A stretch of 64,000 bases of DNA, from NCBI RefSeq assembly GCF_001434365.1, contig NZ_AZFN01000008.1, forward strand, positions 1 through 64,000. Direction: 5' to 3'. The notes beneath the pieces were generated by a model, which worked only from the letters and a program-made list of their open reading frames with translations, was not told the origin of the DNA and searched no databases. This stretch comes from Limosilactobacillus gastricus DSM 16045. Lineage in GTDB: Bacteria; Bacillota; Bacilli; Lactobacillales; Lactobacillaceae. This document shows positions 42,381-50,985 of this stretch, one piece after another. Within the stretch, counting starts at the first letter, position 1. The number at the start of each line of letters is the position of its first letter. Made by a program: the position numbers and the translations under genes.

Positions 42381-44876
42381 CTATAAGGTTAATTGTTCAA
42401 CGGATTGATCATTTTCATGCTCATCATCGTTAGGTTGACTGATGATGATTTTTTTCCGAATCAAAACTGGAACCCCTTGAGTATCAGTATCGATTACAAA
42501 GGTACCATTTGATTTAGCTGTTCCTAAATGATGGTCAGCTACTAAAACATCTTGAAAGACTGGTCGTGAAGTAATGATTTCCAAGGCTCCTTGGTAATCA
42601 GCAGCATGACCGATAAAGTCCGCGATTTCATGTGGATTTTTCTTAAGTTTATACAAAATAAGGTTACCACGACGGGCCCGAGCACCGAGTTCCAAATCAC
42701 TAGCCAACATCTCTTTAAAGGCCCCACGTTGCGTAATCAGGGCCAAATGATCACTTTCTTCGACTAAGGCCAAATCAACCAATTGATCATCATCTTTTAA
42801 ATTAATGGCCCTTACTCCAGAAGTACGGAGACCAGTAACTGGAAGTTCATCAACGGCAAATCGTAACCCATAACCGGCTTTAGAAATCGCTACTAAGGAC
42901 TGTTTAGGACCTAGTGGATCATAATAATGCACTGCTACGACTCTAGCATCACTGGATTTTAATTTGAAAGCTAAGGTTGGTCGAGATTTGTATCGAGAAC
43001 CAGGTTTGAAGTCCGCAAAAGCTGATTGTTTGACCTGACCATCACTAGAAGCCATCAAGATTGAACCGGCTTGTTCGAGTTGATCAACAACCAGAGCCGC
43101 AATAATTTCTTCATCGTCGGCTAAACCAATTGTTTGTGAAATATGTTCACCGGTTTCTTTCCATTTGGCATCCATAACTTCATGGACGGGACGGTAAATC
43201 ACATTCCCCTGATTAGTAAACATGAACAAGTGACTTAAGGTCGAGGTCTTCGTTACCAAAAGCGGATAATCATCTTCCCGTAAACCGTTATCACTAAAGT
43301 CAGAAGCATTAAAGGACCGCATACTACTCCGTTTAATGTAACCAGCATGCGAAACTAAAACCATGACCTCTTCATTAGCCACCGTAATCTTAGTATCTAC
43401 AGTCAGCTTTTGCACCTCGCTTTCAATTTGCGTCTGGCGAGGACTATCAAATGATTTTTTGATTGCGCGTAATTCTTGCTTAATTACAAGGGCTAATTCA
43501 TGATCATCAAGCAAGATTTGTTTGAATTTTGCAATCCGTTCGTTAAGATTAGCTAGCTCATTTTCAAGGGCGGTTACATCCGTATTGGTTAACCGATAAA
43601 GTTGTAAGGCAACAATTGCTTCGGCTTGTCGCTGCGTAAATTGATAAGCACTTACTAAGTTATCCTGGGCATCACGTCGATTCTTACTAGCCCGAATCGT
43701 CTTAATCACCTGATCAAGAATGGATAAAGCTTTGATCAGACCTTCCACAATATGAAGGCGAGCTTGGGCCTTATTCAGATCGAAACGGGTCCGCTTAGTA
43801 ACAATTTCTTTTTGAAAATCAACGTAAGATGCTAAATAGTGTTTTAAGCCCACCCGCATTGGTCGTTGATCATCAATCGCTACCATGTTGAAATTATAGT
43901 TAATCTGCAGGTCGGTATTTTTAAGGAGATAATTTAATACTCCGGTAGCATTCGCTCCCCGTTTTAATTCAATCGCAATTCTTAAACCGTTACGATCAGT
44001 TTCATCACGAGCATCTGCAATCCCTTCAACTTTTTTATTGATTCGTAAATCGTTAATCCGCTTAACTAATTGGGCCTTGTTAACCTCATATGGAATTTCG
44101 GTAACGGTAATCTGTTGACGACCACCACGCAAATCTTCAATGGCCGTTTTGGCCCGAACAACCACGCGACCGCGGCCGGTTTCGTAGGCTTTTTTTATTT
44201 CTTTGACCCCTTGGATAATCCCGCCAGTCGGGAAATCAGGTCCGGGTACAAATTCCATTAATTTATCCAGACTAGCATTGGGGTGGTCAATCAAATAGAT
44301 GCTAGCATCAATCATCTCGCCTAGATTGTGAGTCGGAATTTCGGTTGCATAACCTGCTGAAATCCCCGTTGCCCCATTAACAAACAGATTGGGAATCCGT
44401 GCCGGTAAAACCGTGGGTTCTTTCTCCGTATCGTCAAAGTTCCAGGTCATTTCAACCGTTTCTTTGTCAATGTCAGCTAACATCAACCCGCTAATTTGCG
44501 CCAGCCGGGCTTCAGTATACCGCATCGCAGCAGGTGGATCTCCGTCCATGGACCCATTATTACCATGCATTTCTATTAGGGGCGCGCGCAATTTCCAGTC
44601 TTGACTCATACGAACCAAGGCTTCATAGATGGAACTATCCCCATGGGGGTGGAAATTCCCCATGACATTCCCGACTGACTTGGCAGACTTTCGAAAACCT
44701 TTGTCGTAGGTATTGCCGTCTTTATTCATGGCAAACAAAATCCGACGCTGGACAGGCTTTAAGCCATCGCGGATGTCTGGCAAGGCCCGCTCTTGAATGA
44801 TTGATTTTGAATACCGGCCGAAGCGATCACCCATAATCGCCTCTAAATTCATGACTTCAATTTTTGAATCAGGCAT
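42381..44876 (-). CDS. parC: DNA topoisomerase IV subunit A
   Basis: This 831-residue subunit cuts and rejoins DNA during decatenation of daughter chromosomes. The active-site tyrosine is Tyr120 in MRYTEARL. The quinolone-determining region reads HPHGDSSIYEALVRMSQDW, with the serine (about Ser81) and glutamate that are usual in susceptible strains. A C-terminal beta-pinwheel follows from about residue 490. The start is the ATG at 44876, six bases after AGGAGG; another ATG at 44882 overlaps that site. It follows parE by 20 bases, so the two form an operon. Confidence 0.96.
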   Translation of the reverse strand: MPDSKIEVMNLEAIMGDRFGRYSKSIIQERALPDIRDGLKPVQRRILFAMNKDGNTYDKGFRKSAKSVGNVMGNFHPHGDSSIYEALVRMSQDWKLRAPLIEMHGNNGSMDGDPPAAMRYTEARLAQISGLMLADIDKETVEMTWNFDDTEKEPTVLPARIPNLFVNGATGISAGYATEIPTHNLGEMIDASIYLIDHPNASLDKLMEFVPGPDFPTGGIIQGVKEIKKAYETGRGRVVVRAKTAIEDLRGGRQQITVTEIPYEVNKAQLVKRINDLRINKKVEGIADARDETDRNGLRIAIELKRGANATGVLNYLLKNTDLQINYNFNMVAIDDQRPMRVGLKHYLASYVDFQKEIVTKRTRFDLNKAQARLHIVEGLIKALSILDQVIKTIRASKNRRDAQDNLVSAYQFTQRQAEAIVALQLYRLTNTDVTALENELANLNERIAKFKQILLDDHELALVIKQELRAIKKSFDSPRQTQIESEVQKLTVDTKITVANEEVMVLVSHAGYIKRSSMRSFNASDFSDNGLREDDYPLLVTKTSTLSHLFMFTNQGNVIYRPVHEVMDAKWKETGEHISQTIGLADDEEIIAALVVDQLEQAGSILMASSDGQVKQSAFADFKPGSRYKSRPTLAFKLKSSDARVVAVHYYDPLGPKQSLVAISKAGYGLRFAVDELPVTGLRTSGVRAINLKDDDQLVDLALVEESDHLALITQRGAFKEMLASDLELGARARRGNLILYKLKKNPHEIADFIGHAADYQGALEIITSRPVFQDVLVADHHLGTAKSNGTFVIDTDTQGVPVLIRKKIIISQPNDDEHENDQSVEQLTL

Positions 44877-44896
44877 GGTCATCCTCCTTTCTTAAT

Positions 44897-46906
44897 TTAT
44901 CCTTGATCCCAAGTATTGATAGTTGGTTCAACTTCAGGTAGGGCTTGTCCTTTGGTATCAACTAATTGATCTGATTCTTCATCATCAGTCATCGTAAATT
45001 GGACATGATGATCAATCCAGTCCCGTCGTGGTTCTACCTTGTTACCCATAAGGGTGGTAATACGTTTCTCAGCTAATTCAGCATCCTCAATTCGGACTTG
45101 AATTAGAGTGCGGGTTTCTGGATTCATGGTCGTCTCCCACAGTTGGTCCGCGTTCATTTCACCCAGGCCTTTAAAACGTTGTAGACTGGCCCCTTTCCCA
45201 ACGCGTTTCGAAACTTGGGTTAATTCTTCATTGGTCCAAGCATAGGTAATGGTTGTCTTAGCGCCCGAGCCTTTTTGTAATTTATACAATGGTGGTAAGG
45301 CTATATAGACTTTCCCAGCTTCGATCATAGGTCGCATATACTTATAAAAGAAGGTCAATAGCAGAATTTGAATATGCGCCCCATCATCATCAGCATCTGT
45401 CATAATGATGATTTTGTCGTAGTTTGAATCTTCTACATTAAATTCCGAACCTACACCAGCGCCAACGGTATAAATGATGGTATTGAGTTCTTCATTTTTA
45501 AGGACATCATCAAGTTTAGCTTTTTCAGTATTTAAGACCTTTCCCCGTAATGGCAAAATCGCCTGGAATTTTCGATCTCGACCTTGCTTGGCCGATCCAC
45601 CGGCAGAATCCCCTTCGACTAGGAATAATTCATTCTTGGCCGCATTCTTCGATTGAGCAGGGGTCAATTTCCCAGATAAATTCCGTTCCTGTCGGCTCTT
45701 TCGTTTACCAGAACGTGTTAAATCCCGGGCCTTGCGAGCCGCTTCTCGGGCTTGCCGGGCTTTAATGGCTTTGCGAATTAACATTTGAGCAAAGTCACCA
45801 TTTTCCATCAAAGCATAGCCTAATTGTTCGCTCACAATGCTATCCACAATTTTGCGGGCTTCAGGAGTCCCCAATTTTTCTTTCGTTTGCCCTTCAAACT
45901 GCAAGACATTTTCAGGCACACGCACGGAAACGACTGCCGTTAAACCTTCTCGCACGTCGCTTCCTTCTAAATTCTTGTCCTTGTCTTTTAGCAGGTCCAT
46001 CTTACGCGCATAATCATTAAAGGTTTTCGTCCAGGCCGCACGAAAACCAGCTTCATGAGTCCCCCCGTCTGGAGTTCGCACATTATTAACGAATGATAAG
46101 ACATTTTCAGAATAGCCGTCATTATATTGAGCGGCGACTTCAACTTCAATGCCATCCTGACTTCCACTAAAAGATAATACTTTTCCTAGCGTATCTTTAT
46201 CTTCATTCAGGTATTCTACGAAATCTTCAATCCCGTTTTCATAGTAAAAGACATCCCTTTGTTCTTGACCAGCGCGTTGATCAGTTAAAGTAATGGTTAC
46301 GCCTTTTAAGAGAAAGGCAGATTCACGAAGACGCCGGGCTAAGGTATTGTAATCATAAACGGTCGTGCTGAAAATCGCGGGATCGGGTTTGAAATTAACG
46401 GTGGTCCCACTATCATCTTTAGTTTTGCCTAACTTTTTAAGCGTTCCCACCGTATGACCACCATCGGCGAATTCTTCTTGATAACGGACATGGTCACGAA
46501 CAATGGTTAAAGTTAAATGGGTCGACAAGGCATTGACAACTGAGGCACCGACCCCGTGTAATCCCCCAGAAGTTTTATAGCCACCTTGGCCAAATTTTCC
46601 TCCCGCATGCAAAACGGTCATAATGACTTCTGGCGTGGGTTTCCCACTAGCATGCATTCCGACTGGCATCCCTCGCCCATGATCTTGAACGGTGATCGAA
46701 TTATCATTTTCAATAGTGACTTCAATATGATTTCCGAAACCTGAAAGTGCTTCATCAACGGCATTATCCACGATTTCCCATACCAAGTGGTGTAAGCCGT
46801 GGGTATCAGTTGAACCGATATACATTCCTGGCCGTTTCCGGACCGCTTCTAAGCCTTCCAGAATTTTAATTGAGGATGCATCATATTCAGTAGTTTTATT
46901 AGCCAA
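44897..46906 (-). CDS. parE: DNA topoisomerase IV subunit B
   Basis: This 669-residue ATPase subunit of topoisomerase IV has the GHKL motifs RPGMYIGSTD, DHGRGMPVG and GGLHGVGASVVNALS. The TOPRIM metal site is in LVEGDSAGGSAKQGRD and DADDDGAHIQ. The start is a TTG at 46906 (LANKTTEYDASSIKIL), with AGGGGG seven bases upstream. The frame is open further to an ATG at 47002, but that stretch has no ribosome-binding site or family resemblance. It is divergent from plsY, as in many lactobacilli, and is followed by parC. Confidence 0.95.
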   Translation of the reverse strand: MANKTTEYDASSIKILEGLEAVRKRPGMYIGSTDTHGLHHLVWEIVDNAVDEALSGFGNHIEVTIENDNSITVQDHGRGMPVGMHASGKPTPEVIMTVLHAGGKFGQGGYKTSGGLHGVGASVVNALSTHLTLTIVRDHVRYQEEFADGGHTVGTLKKLGKTKDDSGTTVNFKPDPAIFSTTVYDYNTLARRLRESAFLLKGVTITLTDQRAGQEQRDVFYYENGIEDFVEYLNEDKDTLGKVLSFSGSQDGIEVEVAAQYNDGYSENVLSFVNNVRTPDGGTHEAGFRAAWTKTFNDYARKMDLLKDKDKNLEGSDVREGLTAVVSVRVPENVLQFEGQTKEKLGTPEARKIVDSIVSEQLGYALMENGDFAQMLIRKAIKARQAREAARKARDLTRSGKRKSRQERNLSGKLTPAQSKNAAKNELFLVEGDSAGGSAKQGRDRKFQAILPLRGKVLNTEKAKLDDVLKNEELNTIIYTVGAGVGSEFNVEDSNYDKIIIMTDADDDGAHIQILLLTFFYKYMRPMIEAGKVYIALPPLYKLQKGSGAKTTITYAWTNEELTQVSKRVGKGASLQRFKGLGEMNADQLWETTMNPETRTLIQVRIEDAELAEKRITTLMGNKVEPRRDWIDHHVQFTMTDDEESDQLVDTKGQALPEVEPTINTWDQG

Positions 46907-46958
46907 ACTATTGCCCCCTAATTTAAACGAATTCCCTATTTCTAGGGTCACAATCTTT

Positions 46959-46987
46959 AGGATACCCAAATTCCGCCTATTTTGCAA
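46959..46987 (-). promoter_or_regulatory. Probable parE-parC promoter
   Basis: On the minus strand TTGCAA (46987-46982) and TATCCT (46964-46959) are 17 bases apart, about 50 bases ahead of the TTG start of parE. Confidence 0.5.
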
Positions 46988-47067
46988 ACACTTGTATGGC
47001 AAGAAGATAGTATCCTAGTGCGATTCGTGATAAACTGAAAAGGTTATTGAAAGGAAGGATCGATACA

Positions 47068-47700
47068 ATGTTGTCTCAGCTGGTTTTAACTTTAGTCATG
47101 ATCTTAATCGCTTATCTCTTAGGCTCTATTCCCTCTGGTTTATGGATTGGTCTTTATTTTTACCATAAAGATCTGCGGCGTTATGGGAGTGGAAACATTG
47201 GTACCACGAATACCTTCCGTATCTTAGGTAATAAAGCCGGCACTATTGTTTTTATCATGGATGTTTTAAAAGGATCATTGGCCACTTGTTTACCTTATTT
47301 ATTTCATAGTCCGATTAATCCTTTATTTATTGGCTTTTTTGCAGCAGTCGGTCACGTCTTTTCAATCTTTGACCACTTTAAGGGTGGAAAGGCGGTTGCG
47401 ACGAGTTCTGGGGTCTTATTAGCTTATAACCCTTTATTATTTTTGGTTGGGGTCGTCATTTTTGCGATAACTTTGCTCTTGACTAGTATGGTCAGCGTAG
47501 GTAGCTTAGTGGTAGTCCTTTCGATTACAATTATTGCCCTAATTCAACATGACTGGATATTATCTTTACTAGGAATTGTTATTACGATTGGGGTCTATTA
47601 TTTACACCGGTCCAACATTCAACGAATTATCCATGGTCAAGAATCGATGGTCTCCTTTGGCTTAGGTCAATATCTTAGAAAAAAACATACCAAAAATTAA
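47068..47700 (+). CDS. plsY: Glycerol-3-phosphate acyltransferase PlsY
   Basis: This 210-residue membrane enzyme transfers the acyl group of acyl-phosphate to glycerol-3-phosphate in the first step of phospholipid synthesis. The three PlsY motifs are clear: GSIPSGLWIG, GSGNIGTTNTFRILG and GHVFSIFDHFKGGKAVATSSG. There are about five membrane helices. The ATG at 47068 has GGAAGG about ten bases upstream; a TTG at 47047 precedes that site. It is divergent from parE and ends in a strong terminator. Confidence 0.95.
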   Translation: MLSQLVLTLVMILIAYLLGSIPSGLWIGLYFYHKDLRRYGSGNIGTTNTFRILGNKAGTIVFIMDVLKGSLATCLPYLFHSPINPLFIGFFAAVGHVFSIFDHFKGGKAVATSSGVLLAYNPLLFLVGVVIFAITLLLTSMVSVGSLVVVLSITIIALIQHDWILSLLGIVITIGVYYLHRSNIQRIIHGQESMVSFGLGQYLRKKHTKN

Positions 47701-47701
47701 G

Positions 47702-47742
47702 AGGGTGGGAAGAAACGTTGATTAGCATTTCTTCCCACCCTT
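47702..47742. terminator. Bidirectional terminator between plsY and rarA
   Basis: Arms AGGGTGGGAAGAAA and TTTCTTCCCACCCT form a perfect 14-bp stem with a 13-base loop. Confidence 0.92.
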
Positions 47743-47766
47743 ATTGCTTTTTTGGTTATTTTTTAT

Positions 47767-49104
47767 TTATGACTTGAAATTAGTATCATGACTAGCTTTC
47801 CAACGCTTAATATATTCAAGTCGTTGTTTAATTTTTCCTTCATTCCCCTGTTCGGTTGGTTGGTAATAAATATGATCATTAATTGATGCAGGTCGCGTTG
47901 GCATGGTCGTTAACTTGTCCGCATAGTGATGGGCCAATTGATAACCCTTCCCATATCCCATTTCACGCATTAACTTAGTGGTACCATTGCGGAGTTGCAT
48001 CGGCACTGGCTCGTTGATAGTTTGTTTAATATCTTTTTTTACGGCAACCCGCGCTTGATAGTTTGCGTTTGATTTTGGTGAAAGCGCCAAATAAATCACA
48101 CACTGAGTTAAATGAACATCACATTCGGGCAAACCTAAAAATTGACAAGCTTGAAAAGTATTAATCGCTAAATTGAGGGCATTATTGTCGGCTAAACCAA
48201 TGTCTTCACTAGCAAATCGAACTAAGCGCCGGGCGATGTATAAGGGATCTTCACCACCATCTAGCATCCGACTCAACCAATAAATGGCCGAGTCAACATC
48301 ACTATTCCGCATAGATTTATGAAGTGCAGAAATAATATTGTAGTGCTCTTCTCCATCTTTATCATAATATTGGGTTTTATGATCCGTTAACTCCGCTAAT
48401 AAATTTTGGTCGACTGTCACTTGGTGATCATGCATATCACTATTGATCACTAACATTTCCAGAGTATTAAGGGCAGATCGGGCATCACCATTGGAGTAGA
48501 TAGCGATCTCATGTAAAAGTCCATCCGTAATTGATACTTTGATCTCCCCAAAAGCCTGGGGGGCACTTAAAACCTGGTGTAAAAGCTTCATCAAATCCTG
48601 ATCTGACAGGGGCTTTAACATGAAAACTCGCGTCCGCGATAAGAGTGCAGAATTAATTTCAAAGGATGGATTTTCAGTCGTAGCACCAATGAGAATAATG
48701 CTACCCTTTTCAACGTAAGGTAAAAAGGCATCTTGTTGCGCCTTATTGAAACGATGAATTTCATCAATAAAGACAATGGTTCTGATGCCCACTTGACGAT
48801 CATTCTCCGCCGCTTGCATGATTTTACGGATCTCTTTAATCCCATTCATCACGGCACTGAAGGTTACAAAGTGGGATTTAGTTTGGCGAGCGATAATTTC
48901 AGCTAAGGTGGTTTTGCCGACTCCGGGCGGTCCCCAGAAAATCATGCTGGATAACTGATCTTTTTCAATCATTTCTCGTAAGAATTTTCCGGGACCCACG
49001 AGATGCTCTTGACCGACAAAATGGTCTAAGTCCCTTGGGCGAACACGACTGGCTAATGGGGCGTTTTCGTCCATTGCTTGGTCGAATAGAGAAGTTTGAT
49101 CCAT
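47767..49104 (-). CDS. rarA: Replication-associated recombination protein A (AAA ATPase)
   Basis: This 445-residue clamp-loader-like ATPase (RarA/MgsA) acts at stalled replication forks. It has the opening ASRVRPRDLDHFVGQEHLVG, Walker A GPPGVGKTT, Walker B IVFIDEIHRF and sensor 1 LIGATTENPSFEINSALLSR. The C-terminal oligomerisation domain contains DIGLADNNALNLA. The ATG at 49104 lies nine bases after GGAG; an ATG at 49113 directly abuts that site. It stands alone behind a long hairpin element. Confidence 0.94.
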   Translation of the reverse strand: MDQTSLFDQAMDENAPLASRVRPRDLDHFVGQEHLVGPGKFLREMIEKDQLSSMIFWGPPGVGKTTLAEIIARQTKSHFVTFSAVMNGIKEIRKIMQAAENDRQVGIRTIVFIDEIHRFNKAQQDAFLPYVEKGSIILIGATTENPSFEINSALLSRTRVFMLKPLSDQDLMKLLHQVLSAPQAFGEIKVSITDGLLHEIAIYSNGDARSALNTLEMLVINSDMHDHQVTVDQNLLAELTDHKTQYYDKDGEEHYNIISALHKSMRNSDVDSAIYWLSRMLDGGEDPLYIARRLVRFASEDIGLADNNALNLAINTFQACQFLGLPECDVHLTQCVIYLALSPKSNANYQARVAVKKDIKQTINEPVPMQLRNGTTKLMREMGYGKGYQLAHHYADKLTTMPTRPASINDHIYYQPTEQGNEGKIKQRLEYIKRWKASHDTNFKS

Positions 49105-49133
49105 CCTGGTCATCTCCTTTCAAGCTTATAAAA

Positions 49134-49210
49134 CGCTCCATCGGTTGGCCTGCAAAGTCACGTTAACTCGAATGGATCAACGATCATTTCCAGGTCAATC
49201 CCATGGAGCG
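49134..49210 (-). other. Long nested hairpin between galM-like gene and rarA
   Basis: CGCTCCAT (49134-49141) pairs with ATGGAGCG (49203-49210). Inside, CCTG/CAGG and CGTT/AACG pairs nest within a 61-base loop. On the minus strand the outer stem is followed by TTTTAT, so it may end the galM-like transcript or be a structured RNA in the rarA leader. Confidence 0.5.
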
Positions 49211-49227
49211 CCTAAACTATTTCGCGA

Positions 49228-50106
49228 TTAAAATGGTTTAATTGAGAAGGAATACGTATCAGAGTCCTGTGGTATTAGACGATGCATGGCATCTTTATCT
49301 TCCAAGCGCCCATCAGCATCAACAGCATCGGCTACTCCCCACCAAGGTTCGATACAAATAAAATTACCCAACTGCGGATAAGCAGACCAAACCCCAACAA
49401 AGGGAGTGTCAATCACTGATACTTTAACCCCATGCTGAGTTTTCGTGTCAGTTAAGTTAACAGCAAAGGGTTCCCTATGCGTTTCAAAAATAATGGCATC
49501 TTCATCAAATAAGTCATGATTAGCCATGATGGGTTGGTGCATATCCATTTTAAAGGGGTGTTGACGATCATTATAGGGACCAACTAACTTAAAGCGATCT
49601 AATTCTTCGGCCGGTTCGGTAGAAATCTCAACATCTTCAAAGTGACTAGAGTCGCTTAACGGCGTCCTAAAGCCCGGATGGGCACCAAGTGCATAGATCA
49701 AAGTTTGATCCTGACTAGGATTGACCACTAGGTAATTCACTAATAATTGATCATCAATTAGTCGATATGAAATATTAAGTTCAAAGGCAAATGGATAGAC
49801 TTGACGGGTCTTTTCGTTATCCTTTAATTGAAAAGTCACCGCATGGTCACTTTGTTTAGTGACCGCAAAAACCATATCACGAGCAAAGCCGTGTTGACTT
49901 TGATGGTAGGTTTGCCCTTGATATGTGTATTGATCGTCCTTTAATTTGCCAACAAAAGGAAAAAGGACTGGTGCCTGTCTTTCCCAAGAATCAGGTGAAC
50001 CTTGCCATAAATATTCAGTTTGATCGGGAAGGCGTTTGATACTATGTAATTGGGCCCCAAGTTCGCTAATTGATACGCTTAAACGATTGTTTTCAATTGT
50101 GATCAT
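49228..50106 (-). CDS. Aldose 1-epimerase family protein (LacX-like)
   Basis: This 292-residue protein has the galactose mutarotase-like beta-sandwich. Typical segments are the start SVSISELGAQLHSIK, the LYWQ-type stretch (TEYLWQGSPDSWERQAPVLFPFVGKL), HGFARDMVF with a catalytic-type histidine, LGAHPGF, and FICIEPWWGVAD with the active-site glutamate region. It would interconvert alpha and beta anomers of a sugar. The LacX branch has no firmly known substrate. The ribosome-binding site is weak. It lies downstream of the XerC-like gene by 24 bases and may share its transcript. Confidence 0.87.
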   Translation of the reverse strand: MITIENNRLSVSISELGAQLHSIKRLPDQTEYLWQGSPDSWERQAPVLFPFVGKLKDDQYTYQGQTYHQSQHGFARDMVFAVTKQSDHAVTFQLKDNEKTRQVYPFAFELNISYRLIDDQLLVNYLVVNPSQDQTLIYALGAHPGFRTPLSDSSHFEDVEISTEPAEELDRFKLVGPYNDRQHPFKMDMHQPIMANHDLFDEDAIIFETHREPFAVNLTDTKTQHGVKVSVIDTPFVGVWSAYPQLGNFICIEPWWGVADAVDADGRLEDKDAMHRLIPQDSDTYSFSIKPF

Positions 50107-50130
50107 CTAACTTGTTCTCTCTCTTTACCA

Positions 50131-50973
50131 TTACCGTCTAAAGTAGCGTTGGTAATCCTCTTTCAAATGCTGAACAGTTATTGGTAAATGCCTCATCGTT
50201 GTGATAGAACTGCGATCGCCAAATTGATTCTGTAGTTCCGATAATGATGGGTGATTTTTACTAATAGTTTGTCGAGCCGTTTCTCTTAATTGACTCATTG
50301 TTAACGGATGATCCCAAACCGCTTCGATTTGTCGAATTAGATAATAAAGGCCATCGATACTTAACCGTTCACCAAATTGATTTGTGATAATTATATCATA
50401 TTTTGATAAACGTTTATCATCAACCAGCATTTCAACTAAATCTTTTGAAATGGGGACAATCCGTTCGTTTTGGTTTGACTTAATTCGTAAGGTACGACTA
50501 TTAACATCAAAATCATCCCATTTTAAATTTAGTAACTCTTGTGGTTTTAAACCTACTTCCATTAGCAAACGAATGATGATCATTTCTCGCCAGCTAAATT
50601 GATCGCTAACTAATCTTACCAAGGACACTTGCTGATCTTTACTTAATGCAATCACCTGGTTAGAAGTTTTAGGTTGCGCTAACTGAATCTCCATCAATGG
50701 TGACTTGCTAACTAAGCCTTGTTTAATCAAGTATTTATAGAATTGCCGTAAACTAGAAAGGTGCCGCTGCATGGTTGCGGCACCTCGCTTTTGCTTCGTT
50801 AGGTGGTTAAAGTAGGCTTGGATATCAACCGTATCAAGATTGGTTACTTGCTTGGATCCAATAAAATGAACGAATTTTTGTAAATCCAGTCGATAGTTTT
50901 TTAAGGTTGATGGGCTCTTACTAGTCGCGAGTGAATTTAAAAATTGCGCTAATAACTGTTGATTCGTTGCCAT
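50131..50973 (-). CDS. XerC-like tyrosine recombinase homologue with degenerate active site
   Basis: This 280-residue protein has the two-domain layout of XerC/XerD (SAM-like domain at about residues 1-95, catalytic-fold domain after that) and occupies the place downstream of topA usual for xerC. Nearly all catalytic residues are changed. The box I Arg is Lys143 (GLKPQELLNL), the beta-strand Lys is lost (SNQNERIVPI) and the box II His is Ser227 (MSQLRETA, where only Arg230 remains). The LGH histidine is Asp253, and the tyrosine position reads MRHL with no Tyr. It should not cleave DNA. It could still bind DNA or partner another recombinase. The ATG at 50973 follows GGCGGTG that overlaps the topA stop. 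Confidence 0.85.
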   Translation of the reverse strand: MATNQQLLAQFLNSLATSKSPSTLKNYRLDLQKFVHFIGSKQVTNLDTVDIQAYFNHLTKQKRGAATMQRHLSSLRQFYKYLIKQGLVSKSPLMEIQLAQPKTSNQVIALSKDQQVSLVRLVSDQFSWREMIIIRLLMEVGLKPQELLNLKWDDFDVNSRTLRIKSNQNERIVPISKDLVEMLVDDKRLSKYDIIITNQFGERLSIDGLYYLIRQIEAVWDHPLTMSQLRETARQTISKNHPSLSELQNQFGDRSSITTMRHLPITVQHLKEDYQRYFRR

Positions 50974-50985
50974 TGGTCTCACCGC

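Noticed and set aside
46907-47002. Longer ParE start at the ATG at 47002
   Set aside because: The extra N-terminal stretch has no ribosome-binding site, contains the promoter-like sequence and does not resemble ParE; the TTG at 46906 has AGGGGG at a good distance.
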